64,000 bases of DNA from Planctomycetaceae bacterium (GTDB taxonomy: Bacteria; Planctomycetota; Planctomycetia; Planctomycetales; Planctomycetaceae). The stretch is from the NCBI GenBank assembly GCA_021732785.1, contig JAKFUG010000012.1:186001-250000 (forward strand), given 5' to 3'. A program made the position numbers and the translations under genes. Under the pieces are notes generated by a model that had not been told where the DNA came from, ran no database searches, and saw nothing but the letters and a program-made list of their open reading frames with translations. Every line of letters starts with the position of its first letter. Position 1 is the stretch's first letter. Below, piece by piece: positions 55,122 through 63,598 of the stretch.

Positions 55122-55622
55122 ATGTCTGTCCCACACCCAGCGGCTCCGTTCCCCACCGATGAAGAACCATCCCGCTGTCGGATGTGCGAAACCGCGCTAC
55201 CCCCCGCGGCGGTGAAATGTCCGCGCTGCGGCATGCTGATTCGTACCGCGCCATCGGACACAACGGAGGTCCACGCGCGCGACGTGGTGCTGGCGGTCAT
55301 CATGGCTGTGATTGCGATTGTCGGAACGGTGCCGATGACATATCCCATGTTGAAAGCCATCGCGACGTCCCAGGCGACTTCCACGATCGGCGTCGAGATC
55401 GTGCTGGTCGGCATTTGGAACGGGATCATTTTGGGTATCCCCGTCGTGCAATTGGCTCGCCGTTGGTACCTCCGCGTTCGCAAAGGCGACTTCGATCACG
55501 GTTGGGTCTGGCGCGACTACTGGCGTCTACAGGTGATGGCGCTGTCTCCCATCTGGTTCTGCGTCGCGTACATCGTAGTAACAAGAGATTATTACTGGTT
55601 CGTCGCGCTGATGAACCGCTAA
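55122..55622 (+). CDS. Zinc-ribbon membrane protein of unknown function
   Basis: 166 aa. The N-terminal about 45 residues carry CRMCETALPPAAVKCPRCG, a zinc-ribbon. Two hydrophobic segments (VVLAVIMAVIAIVGTVPMTY, VEIVLVGIWNGIILGIPVV) and a third near the C-terminus (LSPIWFCVAYIVV) follow. Zn-ribbon plus TM helices is common in planctomycete proteins of unknown role. No operon partner. Confidence 0.75.
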   Translation: MSVPHPAAPFPTDEEPSRCRMCETALPPAAVKCPRCGMLIRTAPSDTTEVHARDVVLAVIMAVIAIVGTVPMTYPMLKAIATSQATSTIGVEIVLVGIWNGIILGIPVVQLARRWYLRVRKGDFDHGWVWRDYWRLQVMALSPIWFCVAYIVVTRDYYWFVALMNR

Positions 55623-55677
55623 TCGAACGTCCGTCGCAAGCGCCCCTCCCCGCTTCGTGAAATCCCCACGCACGGAA

Positions 55678-56655
55678 TCAATCACTCAACGGGTCTGCGT
55701 CGCTCTCCAGGGCTTCATCGAGACTCACCGCGCCGAGGGCCGCCTGCTTTTGTTGATAGCGTGCCAACCGATTCGCAATGCGGGCTTCATCGACGGGAGC
55801 ATCGACTTCCACGAGTGACAATCCACACGCCGGAGCGGTATCACCGGCGAGGCGGCGATCGCCGGTTTCGAGGATGCGGCGGAGGTCGTCGGTCGTCCAA
55901 TGTCCGCGGCCGACGTGGACTAGCGTGCCGACGATCGTGCGGACCATGTTGTAAAGAAATCCGTCCGCGACGATATCGAAGCCGAGAAACTCGGGCTTCA
56001 TGGAATCGTCGGGCACGATCTTCGACGGTTGTTTTTGCTCGCGATGCAGCGGGACAATGGTCTGTACCGTCGATTCCGCAGCCACATCGACCGCCGTGTG
56101 ACTCCACGGTTGCCACGCGGATGTCCGCCAGAATCGCGCTTCCTGAATGGTGCGGACGCTGGATTCCGTGTTCGGCCATTTGGATTCGAAACAACGGAAG
56201 TCGTGCGTGCCGACCAGCACATTCGCCGCCGCTTGCATCGCCGCGTCATCGAGCGCCCAGCGGACGAACCACGTCAAGTTTCGCAGTGCGGGCCAGGGCG
56301 ACCGGGCGTTGTGAATGATGTAGCGATACCGCTTGCGGATGGAATCAAACCGGGCGCTGTAACCGTACGGATGTTCCGCCGCACCGCGGATCACAATGTC
56401 GTCCGGCAGGATGCCGCGCAATCCGAGTTGAAACCCCAGCGGTGGAATCTCGGTGGCCGTGTGAAAGCTGACGAGTTGTCCGAGTGCATGCACGCCGGCA
56501 TCCGTTCGTCCGGCCGCTGTGACACGGATGGTCTCCCCGGTGAACTTCGCCAGGGCGGCTTCCAAGGTTTCCTGTAACGAAACCCCGTTCGCCTGCCATT
56601 GCCAGCCGCAATAATTCGTTCCGTCGTAGGCCACCGTCAAACAAATCGTGCGCAT
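55678..56655 (-). CDS. truA: tRNA pseudouridine synthase A
   Basis: 325 aa, slightly longer than the usual 260-270 because of inserts in the second half and a tail. TVAYDGTNYCGWQWQ at the N-terminus, VTAAGRTDAGVHALGQ with the catalytic aspartate, YRYIIHNARSPWPAL, THDFRCFESKWPNTE and DGFLYNMVRTIVGTLVHVG define TruA. It makes pseudouridine at positions 38-40 of the tRNA anticodon stem. The extra about 40 residues lie around 195-230 (EQKQPSKIVPDD). Confidence 0.95.
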   Translation of the reverse strand: MRTICLTVAYDGTNYCGWQWQANGVSLQETLEAALAKFTGETIRVTAAGRTDAGVHALGQLVSFHTATEIPPLGFQLGLRGILPDDIVIRGAAEHPYGYSARFDSIRKRYRYIIHNARSPWPALRNLTWFVRWALDDAAMQAAANVLVGTHDFRCFESKWPNTESSVRTIQEARFWRTSAWQPWSHTAVDVAAESTVQTIVPLHREQKQPSKIVPDDSMKPEFLGFDIVADGFLYNMVRTIVGTLVHVGRGHWTTDDLRRILETGDRRLAGDTAPACGLSLVEVDAPVDEARIANRLARYQQKQAALGAVSLDEALESDADPLSD

Positions 56656-56709
56656 CGACCGAAACTCATCCCTTCACCCAATGCCGTCCCGCAGACACCA
56701 AAATACAAC

Positions 56710-56739
56710 AACGCCCGCGGGTCTTCACCCGCGGGCGTT
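56710..56739 (-). terminator. Rho-independent terminator
   Basis: Perfect 13-bp stem AACGCCCGCGGGT with loop CTTC (top strand) and the complementary arm. On the minus strand it is followed by GTTGTATTTTGG. It lies downstream of the Tyr-rich gene and upstream of truA, so it would separate their transcription. Confidence 0.82.
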
Positions 56740-56778
56740 ATCTTTCCCCTGCCGGCATCGATACGAGATTGGCTGAAA

Positions 56779-56860
56779 GTTAAGAGCTAAGGGCTAAGGG
56801 ACAGAAAAACGACGTCGATCCCGTTTCTGTCCCTCAGCTCTTAGCCCTCAGCCCTCAGCC
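56779..56860. repeat. Inverted simple repeat, family I
   Basis: The left arm GTTAAGAGCTAAGGGCTAAG ending GGGACAGAAA pairs with TTTCTGTCCCTCAGCTCTTA and following units. Half copy at 41843-41880. Confidence 0.82.
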
Positions 56861-56867
56861 GTGTTCT

Positions 56868-57152
56868 TTAAAACACGTCGAGAATGAAGTGATGGCCTTT
56901 GTAGTACGGCTTGGCGGTCGGGTAGAAGTTGTACCAGTCTTTGTTGTAGACGGGGATCTGCCGTTCGACTGGATACCGATAGTACAAATTGTTGTACTCT
57001 TGCGGCGGCGTGTAATTGTGCGGATAGTACACGTACGGATAGTTGTAGAACCGATTCCAGTCGGAGGGCTGGCCTTCACCAGCGGCCTGAGCCGAGGAGC
57101 CGGCGCACATCACAATGCCTGCCACCAGCAGGGCCCACAGCGTTCCCTTCAT
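56868..57152 (-). CDS. Small tyrosine-rich secreted protein
   Basis: 94 aa, GAGGAG before the ATG. Signal peptide TLWALLVAGIVMCAGSSAQA. The mature about 70 residues contain some 15 tyrosines (FYNYPYVYYPHNYTPP, NLYYRYPVERQIPVYNKDWY) and end KPYYKGHHFILDVF. From memory, similar short Tyr-rich proteins occur in other planctomycetes, sometimes labelled calmodulin-binding; I see no calmodulin-like site here. Function unknown; an envelope structural role is possible. It has its own terminator. Confidence 0.8.
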   Translation of the reverse strand: MKGTLWALLVAGIVMCAGSSAQAAGEGQPSDWNRFYNYPYVYYPHNYTPPQEYNNLYYRYPVERQIPVYNKDWYNFYPTAKPYYKGHHFILDVF

Positions 57153-57400
57153 CCCCGATCTCCTCGACGCACCGTCTTTCGGCGCGTAACCTGCGAAATA
57201 TCCAAGAGTTGCGCCGCTAGATGCGACGGCCTGACTCTCGGCAGACAGCTTTACATGCTTCGTTGATCGGCTTCATGACAGGCGCTGCATCACAAAAAAC
57301 CGTCAGAATCGCTATCGTCGGCACAATCGGTCTTGTCGGCTGGAAGTCGTGGCGCGAGAAGTTCCGGTGTTTGTAGTCAGAGCGCTGTCGGAGTTCATGG

Positions 57401-58567
57401 ATGATCTATCGATTGCTGATTCTCGCAGGTTGGATTTGTTTTTCAATTGCCTCATGTGCGATTGGTGCGGAACCAGAACTTCCCGTCATCACCGCGGCAC
57501 AGGTACGGCCGCATGTCGAGACACTGGCCGGGCCGGAGTATCGCGGGCGGCGGGGGCCGGATGCGTTTCGCGCGGCGCAATATCTCGTGGCCCGATTTCG
57601 TGAAATGAAACTGAAGCCGCTATTCCCGGAAGATCGGTTCGACCAACGCATTCCCGGCGACGCTGACAAGGAAGAGGGAGCCCACATCGTTGGCGTGAAT
57701 GTCGGCGGCTGGATCGAGGGGAGTGACCCTGTGCTGAAGGACGAATACATCGTGATCGGCGTCCATCACGATCACCTCGGCGTCCGCGAAGGTGAAATCT
57801 ACGCCGGGGCCGACGACAACGCCACCGGGGTGGCCATGATGCTCGAAGTCGCACGGGCGATTGCGTCGCTGCCGACGGCACCAAAGCGGAGTGTGGTCTT
57901 CATCGGCTTTGATCTCGAAGAACACCTGTTGTGGGGATCACGCTGGTTCGTGGCTCATCCGCCGTGGCCGTTGACGAAGGTCAAATTGTTCATGACGGCG
58001 GACATGATCGGCCGCGCGCTCGGCGATTTGCCGCTCCCGGTCGTGTTCGTGATGGGGAGCGAACATTCCCCGACGATACGTGAGACGCTCGATCGATCTG
58101 TACGGCCGAAGGAAGTCGAAATCGCACGGCTCGGCAGCGATCTCGTCGGCACGCGGAGTGATTACGGTCCGTTCCGTGATCGGCAGATTCCGTTCCTGTT
58201 TTTCTCGACGGGGCAGCATCCCGATTATCATTCGCCGAACGATATCCCGGCGAAAGTGAACTACGAAAAGGTCGCGCAGGTCACGAATCTTGCGGCCCGG
58301 ATTACGCAATCGGTGGCCGACGCCGCGGAGGCCCCGATGTGGACTAGCGATGTCGCGTTGACACTCGACGAGCCGCGGGCACTGGAACGGATCACCACGC
58401 TGTTGCTCGAAACGGATGCCGCCAAACCGTTGACCGATGTGCAACGCTACATGGTGAGCACCGTCCGCAATCGCACCCGCCGGATTCTCGAAAAAGGGGC
58501 CATGACCGCCGACGATCGGACATGGCTTACGCGGATGTCGCAGTTGATGTTGCTATCGGTGTTCTAA
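57401..58567 (+). CDS. Secreted M28-family zinc aminopeptidase
   Basis: 388 aa. Signal peptide LLILAGWICFSIASCAIG. Zinc ligands and catalytic acids appear in order: IGVHHDHLGVR (H), GADDNATGVAMMLEVARA (D), GFDLEEHLLWGSRWF (E-E), FMTADMIGR (D), and GQHPDYHSPNDIPAKV (H). This is the M28 peptidase arrangement. The C-terminal about 70 residues are helical. It would trim N-terminal residues from peptides in the periplasm. Repeat C starts at the base after the first T of its stop codon. Confidence 0.9.
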   Translation: MIYRLLILAGWICFSIASCAIGAEPELPVITAAQVRPHVETLAGPEYRGRRGPDAFRAAQYLVARFREMKLKPLFPEDRFDQRIPGDADKEEGAHIVGVNVGGWIEGSDPVLKDEYIVIGVHHDHLGVREGEIYAGADDNATGVAMMLEVARAIASLPTAPKRSVVFIGFDLEEHLLWGSRWFVAHPPWPLTKVKLFMTADMIGRALGDLPLPVVFVMGSEHSPTIRETLDRSVRPKEVEIARLGSDLVGTRSDYGPFRDRQIPFLFFSTGQHPDYHSPNDIPAKVNYEKVAQVTNLAARITQSVADAAEAPMWTSDVALTLDEPRALERITTLLLETDAAKPLTDVQRYMVSTVRNRTRRILEKGAMTADDRTWLTRMSQLMLLSVF

Positions 58568-58660
58568 AAGTAGCCCTGCCGCTCCGCGACAGGATCGCCG
58601 GTTTATCGCCAGGGCGGCTTGTCCATTGGCTTTCCTGTCGCGGAGCGACAGGGCTACTTT
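58566..58660. repeat. Palindromic repeat, family C
   Basis: Arms AAAAGTAGCCCTGCCGCTCC and inverse (GGAGCGACAGGGCTACTTT) with a 40-bp core. Unlike the 30234 copy, it lacks the outer AGGYTGTGA ends, so its borders are not defined. Confidence 0.88.
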
Positions 58661-58686
58661 GGGGCTTTGCGAAAATCGTCAACCAG

Positions 58687-60480
58687 ATGGACAACATCAT
58701 GAAACTTCGCGGGTGGTGGATCAGCACGGTCATTTGTCTGGGGGTCTGTCCCATGTCCGTCTCAGCACAGGATGCGAATGCCCGCTTTGCGGCATTATCG
58801 AAGCGCTTCCTCGACGAGTACCCCGCACTGTCGCCGGTGAATGCCACCGGCCTGGGCGATCATCGTTATGACAGTTTGGTCGATGATGTGAGTGACGCCG
58901 GTCGCGCGAAGGAACGGGAGTTCTATCACGCATGGCTCGTCGACCTGGCGAAAATTGATCGCACTCAACTGAATCGCGACAATCAGACCGATCACGTTCT
59001 GTTGACGCGCAAGCTGCAGAATGATCTGTGGTTTCTCGATGAGTTGAAAGAGTGGGAGTGGAACCCGATTGCGTACACGCAACTGGCTGGCGGGGCGATT
59101 TACGGCCTGATGGCCCGCGAGTTCGCCCCGATTGAACAACGTTTGCAGCGCGTGACCGACCGGCTTGAAAAATTTCCGCGGATGTATGAACAGATCCGGG
59201 CGACTTTGAAACCCGCGCGCGTGCCGACGGTGCATGCCGAGACGGCCATCAAACAGAACCGCGGGGTGCTCAGCACGCTCGACAACATGGTCCGGCCCGA
59301 ACGGATGAAGTTGTCCGAAGCCGAGCGGCAACGGCTCGACAAGGCGATGGAAGTTGCCACCGCGGCGGTCGAACAACAACAGCAGTGGCTCGAAAAAGAA
59401 CTGTTACCGAATGCGAAAGGCGATCATCGGCTCGGCGCGAAACTGTACGATGAAAAACTGCGCCGCGTGCTGGATTCGCCGTTATCGCGGCAGGAACTTA
59501 AGCAGCGGGCCGAGTTTGAACTGCAGCGCGTGCGTACGGAAATGTACGCCCTCGCGGTGAAAGCACTAACGAAGAAGACACCGGGCTTCACGGCTCCCGC
59601 AGAGCCGACACCCGAGCAGAAGCAATCCACGATTGCGGCCGCATTGGAGTTGGCGTACGCCGAAGTCCCGCCCCGCGATGGCGTGGTCCCCGCGGCGGAA
59701 AAATCATTGACGATCACCACGGCGTTCGTGAAGGAACGCGATCTGATGACGCTTCCGCCCGATCCGTTGAAGATCATCGTCATGCCGGAATTTCAGCGCG
59801 GCGTATCCGTCGCCTACTGCGATTCGCCGGGAGCGCTCGAAGTTGGTCAACAGACGTTTTATGCCGTCGCGCCGTTGCCGGCGGATTGGACCGACCAGCA
59901 ATGTGCATCATTCCTGCGGGAATACAATCTGCGGTCGATTCATAACCTCACGGTGCATGAAGCGATGCCGGGGCACTTCGTGCAACTGGCGATTTCCAAC
60001 CGGCATTCGTCACGACTGCGCTCGCTGCTGTCATCCGGCACGTTTGTTGAGGGTTGGGCGTGCTACACCGAACAGATGCTGTCCGAGGAAGGATTCATGA
60101 AAGATGACCCACTGATGCGGCTGGTCACGTTGAAGTGGTGCTTGCGGACGATCGCGAACACCTTGCTCGACCAGTCGGTGCACGTGGATGGCATCCGCCG
60201 CGAAGACGCCATGCGGTTGATGACGCAAGAGGCGTTTCAGGAAGAGCGCGAAGCCGCCGGGAAATGGATTCGGGCACAAGTCACGTCGGCGCAACTTTCG
60301 ACGTACTTCGTCGGTTACCAGGACCATCGCGATTTGCGGAACGCTGTGGAGAAAACGTGGGGACCGAAGTTCACGCTGAAAAAATATCACGACGCCGTGG
60401 TCTCGCATGGTTCGCCCCCGGCGCGGTATGTGCGGGCATTAGTGCTGGAGGAATCCGTGCCCGCCGATGATGCGCGGTGA
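58687..60480 (+). CDS. DUF885 family metallopeptidase-like protein, secreted
   Basis: 597 aa from ATG 58687; ATG 58699 gives the more usual signal start KLRGWWISTVICLGVCPMSV. The mature part is mostly helical, with an HExxxGH motif in LTVHEAMPGHFVQLAISNRH (about residue 425) and a downstream glutamate region GWACYTEQMLSEEGF; both are hallmarks of DUF885, a zinc peptidase-like family. QTFYAVAPLPADWTDQQ is also typical. Likely a carboxypeptidase-like enzyme in the periplasm, together with the M28 enzyme upstream. Confidence 0.9.
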   Translation: MDNIMKLRGWWISTVICLGVCPMSVSAQDANARFAALSKRFLDEYPALSPVNATGLGDHRYDSLVDDVSDAGRAKEREFYHAWLVDLAKIDRTQLNRDNQTDHVLLTRKLQNDLWFLDELKEWEWNPIAYTQLAGGAIYGLMAREFAPIEQRLQRVTDRLEKFPRMYEQIRATLKPARVPTVHAETAIKQNRGVLSTLDNMVRPERMKLSEAERQRLDKAMEVATAAVEQQQQWLEKELLPNAKGDHRLGAKLYDEKLRRVLDSPLSRQELKQRAEFELQRVRTEMYALAVKALTKKTPGFTAPAEPTPEQKQSTIAAALELAYAEVPPRDGVVPAAEKSLTITTAFVKERDLMTLPPDPLKIIVMPEFQRGVSVAYCDSPGALEVGQQTFYAVAPLPADWTDQQCASFLREYNLRSIHNLTVHEAMPGHFVQLAISNRHSSRLRSLLSSGTFVEGWACYTEQMLSEEGFMKDDPLMRLVTLKWCLRTIANTLLDQSVHVDGIRREDAMRLMTQEAFQEEREAAGKWIRAQVTSAQLSTYFVGYQDHRDLRNAVEKTWGPKFTLKKYHDAVVSHGSPPARYVRALVLEESVPADDAR

Positions 60481-60497
60481 TTTGCATTCCTTGTCCC

Positions 60498-60599
60498 TGA
60501 GCGGCACGGCGCTCGCCGCCGGTGTGTGCGGAGTTCCACGCCTCGGCTGGATAATGCGATCCTCAGACAATTCACCGGCGGCGAGCGCCGTGCCGCTCA
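60498..60599. repeat. Palindromic repeat, family E, supplying the glgC stop codon
   Basis: Arms TGAGCGGCACGGCGCTCGCC and inverse with a spacer of about 60 bp. The right end read on the minus strand begins TGAGCGG, and its first three bases are the stop codon of glgC. Confidence 0.9.
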
Positions 60600-61820
60600 C
60601 GGAAAGCGATACCCTTTCGGCACGACGACGACGCCTTTTTCGGAGACGGTGAAACCGAGCGCTCGATCCGCATCGGCGTCGAAACCAATCTGCGTTCCGG
60701 GGGGAATCTGCACGCCTTTGTCGATGATACAGCGCTGGAGTTGCGCGCCGGGGCCGACACGCACGCCTTCAAAGAGAATCGCGTTCTCCACATGCGCGCC
60801 GTCTTCCACCACACTGCGGGCAGACAGGATCGAGTGCTTGACGCTTCCGCCGGAGATGATCGTTCCGGCACCGAGAATCGAGTTGGACAATTCGCCCTGA
60901 GCGCCGGACGTTCCGGGCACCATCCGCGCGGGCGGGTTCTGGCCATGATACGTCCGAATGGCCCAGTCGTCCTGGTAAAGATCCAATGGCGGCACCGGCA
61001 GCAACAAATCCATGTTGGCTTCGTAGTACGCGTCGATCGTGCCGACGTCTTTCCAGTAACGGTCTTGTGTCACCCGGCCCGCTTTGCCGCCAAAGCGATA
61101 AGCGGCGACGCGACCTTCACCAATCAGCTTCGGTAGAATATTCTTGCCAAAATCGTGACTGGAATGCGGGTCTTCGTGATCGGCTTCGAGTTCACGGCAC
61201 AGCACATCGAGTGAAAAGACGTAGATCCCCATCGACGCCAGTGCCTGATCCGGACGGTCCGGCATCGGTTTGGGGTGCTGCGGCTTTTCCTGGAACTCGA
61301 CCACGCGGTTACGCTCATCGACGGCCATCACGCCAAACTCGCTGGCTTCGTCGAGGGGGACTTCCATGCAGGCGACGGTGGCGGCGGCTTTGGATTTCGC
61401 GTGCGTCTTCAGCATCGCCAGGTAGTCCATCCGGTAAATGTGATCGCCGGAGAGAATCAGCACGAACTTCGCCCCGCTTCGTTCGAGCAGGTAGACGTTC
61501 TGATAGATCGCGTCTGCCGTTCCGGAATACCACGAATCCCCGGTCCGCATTTGTGGCGGCACCACGGTGATGTATTCGCGAATTTCCGGATTGAAGATCG
61601 ACCAGCCATCGCGGAGATGTTTCTGCAACGAATGCGACTTGTACTGCGTCAGCACCAGAATCCGCCGAGCCCCGGAGTGGAGGCAATTGCTCAAAGTGAA
61701 GTCAATGATGCGATATTTTCCGGCGAACGGAACGGCTGGTTTGGCCCGGTCGGCGGTTAATGGATGGAGCCGGGAGCCAACGCCGCCGGCGAGAAGGACC
61801 GTAAGTGTGTGAGAGAACAT
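60597..61820 (-). CDS. glgC: Glucose-1-phosphate adenylyltransferase
   Basis: 407 aa from the ATG at 61820. Starts [20 protein letters not shown] (nucleotide-binding loop), then [36 protein letters not shown], and [19 protein letters not shown] with the catalytic aspartate. [13 protein letters not shown] and the left-handed beta-helix C-terminal domain ([20 protein letters not shown]) complete it. It makes ADP-glucose from glucose 1-phosphate and ATP, the committed step of glycogen synthesis, using the product of Pgm. No ribosome binding site is clear at 61820. Confidence 0.95.
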   Translation of the reverse strand: MFSHTLTVLLAGGVGSRLHPLTADRAKPAVPFAGKYRIIDFTLSNCLHSGARRILVLTQYKSHSLQKHLRDGWSIFNPEIREYITVVPPQMRTGDSWYSGTADAIYQNVYLLERSGAKFVLILSGDHIYRMDYLAMLKTHAKSKAAATVACMEVPLDEASEFGVMAVDERNRVVEFQEKPQHPKPMPDRPDQALASMGIYVFSLDVLCRELEADHEDPHSSHDFGKNILPKLIGEGRVAAYRFGGKAGRVTQDRYWKDVGTIDAYYEANMDLLLPVPPLDLYQDDWAIRTYHGQNPPARMVPGTSGAQGELSNSILGAGTIISGGSVKHSILSARSVVEDGAHVENAILFEGVRVGPGAQLQRCIIDKGVQIPPGTQIGFDADADRALGFTVSEKGVVVVPKGYRFP

Positions 61821-62252
61821 ACAGTTGTGAGCGCTTTGCAGGCAGTGTGTGTAGAAAGTGGGCGAATCCGCACGCCCGCATGAGCGGTTGACCTCTGCAA
61901 GTTCGATTCCATCCCATCTCATCGCCGTAGATTTTCGAGGCCATGCCACAAATCGAGGCATGGATGTCATTGGAAAGTGAAGTCCCCGAGATTCGCTGAC
62001 ACGCCGGTGATGACTCGCGGGTATGTTCTCCGGACAAAGCCGAAATCAATTCGCCGGATTTAAGCAGGATCGACGCAAACCGATTGCTAATCAGCCTGTT
62101 CCGTCACCGCCCTTTCGAGGATGTCATTCCGGAATCGCGCCACAAGTCTGGTCCGAAAGTCGGGAAATCTGTTACACTCGGATTCTGGCGACCCGTCGGC
62201 GTGCGGCGTGGAAGACTCTGCTGGTTTGCCCCTTCAGGAAAGAAGTGGATTG
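61821..62252. other. Intergenic region between divergent glgC and membrane protein gene
   Basis: 432 bp without a supported gene. A small hairpin CCATGCC-N9-GGCATGG lies at 61941-61963. Frames that cover it are N-terminal extensions of the flanking genes without family support. Promoters for both genes are expected here. Confidence 0.4.
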
Positions 62253-63134
62253 ATGTCCGTTCCTCCGCCTGCTGAACGTCGCCGCCCGTGGGAGGAAAAA
62301 AACGTCCTCGTCGCCGGGGTGCTGGCCTATCTGATTCCCGGTTTCGGGCACTTCTATCAAGGCCGGATCTTCAAGGGGCTGATTTACTTCGTGTGCATCC
62401 TCGGTGCCTATTTCGGGGGTATGCGGCTGGGCGAAGGGGCCGTGGTCTATCAGGCACCGATTCGCGGCAACTGGAAAAAAGTCTCGTTGCAGTACGTCGC
62501 ACAGGTGGGGGTCGGTTTGCCTTCTCTGGTGGCGTTGTATCAATCGAAGCGGTCCGACTCCCCGCTGAATAAAGATCAGTTTGATTTAACGGAGCCTCTT
62601 TCCGCGCCGTTTACCGGCCAGTTGATGGCCTCCAGCCCGACGCGGGACGAAGTGGCCGGGGTGCTCGTCGGTCGCGTGGAATTGAGCACCTCGCGGGAGG
62701 GATCATTGCCCGAAACACGAGGCGTCTTCCGTGGTACGAAGGATGGGCAACCGGTTGAGTTAGAACTCTCCGGGGGGCTCAAGCTCGATCGGCCGGTCAG
62801 CGGCGGCTATCAGCGCGGGCTGGAATGCCACGTCGTGCATTCGCCGGATCAGCATCCCAACGAGACGTTCCATATCCGCGGTTCGATTCCGCGCTCGTTT
62901 TTCGACGCCTTCAATTCGCCGCCCGATCCGGTCCTCATTCAGGACTTGCACGGGAGGCTCGGGAAGTATTACGACCTCGCGATTGCGTTTACGCTCATCG
63001 CGGGATTTCTGAACGTGCTCGCAATCTGGGACGCCATCGAAGGCCCGGCATACGGTTTTGGTGACGAGCAACCGCCCGCCCCGAATCCTGCTCCGGAGCG
63101 CACCGATGCTCCAGTCGCGGTTGCGGCCAAGTAA
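62253..63134 (+). CDS. Planctomycete-type membrane protein (DUF6677-like)
   Basis: 293 aa from the ATG at 62253. Begins EEKNVLVAGVLAYLIPGFGH then FYQGRIFKGLIYFVCILG, two N-terminal membrane segments with the GxGHFYxG pattern also found in TM2-like proteins. A soluble middle part (about 100-220) follows. A final helix (AIAFTLIAGFLNVLAIWDAI) and a Pro/Ala-rich tail end the protein. I believe it matches the family labelled DUF6677 but cannot confirm. Function unknown. The next gene starts 29 bp downstream. Confidence 0.75.
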   Translation: MSVPPPAERRRPWEEKNVLVAGVLAYLIPGFGHFYQGRIFKGLIYFVCILGAYFGGMRLGEGAVVYQAPIRGNWKKVSLQYVAQVGVGLPSLVALYQSKRSDSPLNKDQFDLTEPLSAPFTGQLMASSPTRDEVAGVLVGRVELSTSREGSLPETRGVFRGTKDGQPVELELSGGLKLDRPVSGGYQRGLECHVVHSPDQHPNETFHIRGSIPRSFFDAFNSPPDPVLIQDLHGRLGKYYDLAIAFTLIAGFLNVLAIWDAIEGPAYGFGDEQPPAPNPAPERTDAPVAVAAK

Positions 63135-63163
63135 TTCACTCACGGTTCACGAGGATTGCCAAG

Positions 63164-63370
63164 ATGATGGGGACCGTGCTTGCCCTCGCCGATTTGACGG
63201 TGACGTGGTATCTGATGCCACTCGCGGCGATCATCAGCCTGGTCTACAGTGCCAGCCGTTATGAATTGCCGGAGCGGATTCTCAAGCGGGCCGCGCGGTT
63301 GTTCGCCACGATTATCGGCGCGATGGCCGCGGTGTTCGCCGTGCTGTGGTTCTTTTCCGTCGGGTTGTAG
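63164..63370 (+). CDS. Small two-helix membrane protein
   Basis: 68 aa, GAGGA before the ATG. Two hydrophobic helices (WYLMPLAAIISLVYSASRYE, ATIIGAMAAVFAVLWFFSVG) flank a basic amphipathic stretch (PERILKRAARLF). It follows the DUF6677-like gene closely and they may be co-transcribed. The stop TAG is part of the family C repeat. Function unknown. Confidence 0.75.
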   Translation: MMGTVLALADLTVTWYLMPLAAIISLVYSASRYELPERILKRAARLFATIIGAMAAVFAVLWFFSVGL

Positions 63371-63598
63371 CCCTGTCGCTCCGCGACAGGAAAGCCGATA
63401 AACATGCGGCGTCGTACTTTCACTCGGCTCATACCGATCCTAACAATGAACAGCGCGTTGAGTGGAATCCGCTCATCACGCGGAGCGTGATGGCTACTAT
63501 GGTGGCCATCACGCTCCGCGTGATGAGCGGCACGTTTCAAAACGCGCGGATGATTCCTGGAATACGTATTACCTGTCGTGGAGCGACAGGGCTACTTT
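63367..63598. repeat. Family C pair enclosing a family D palindrome
   Basis: The left C arm (GTAGCCCTGTCGCTCCGCGA) is at 63367-63390 and the right arm (GTCGTGGAGCGACAGGGCTA) ends at 63598. Between them, two D arms lie back to back in inverted order (63471-63537, CTCATCACGCGGAGCGTGAT then GGCCATCACGCTCCGCGTGA). The outer C ends provide TAG stop codons to both flanking convergent genes. Confidence 0.85.
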
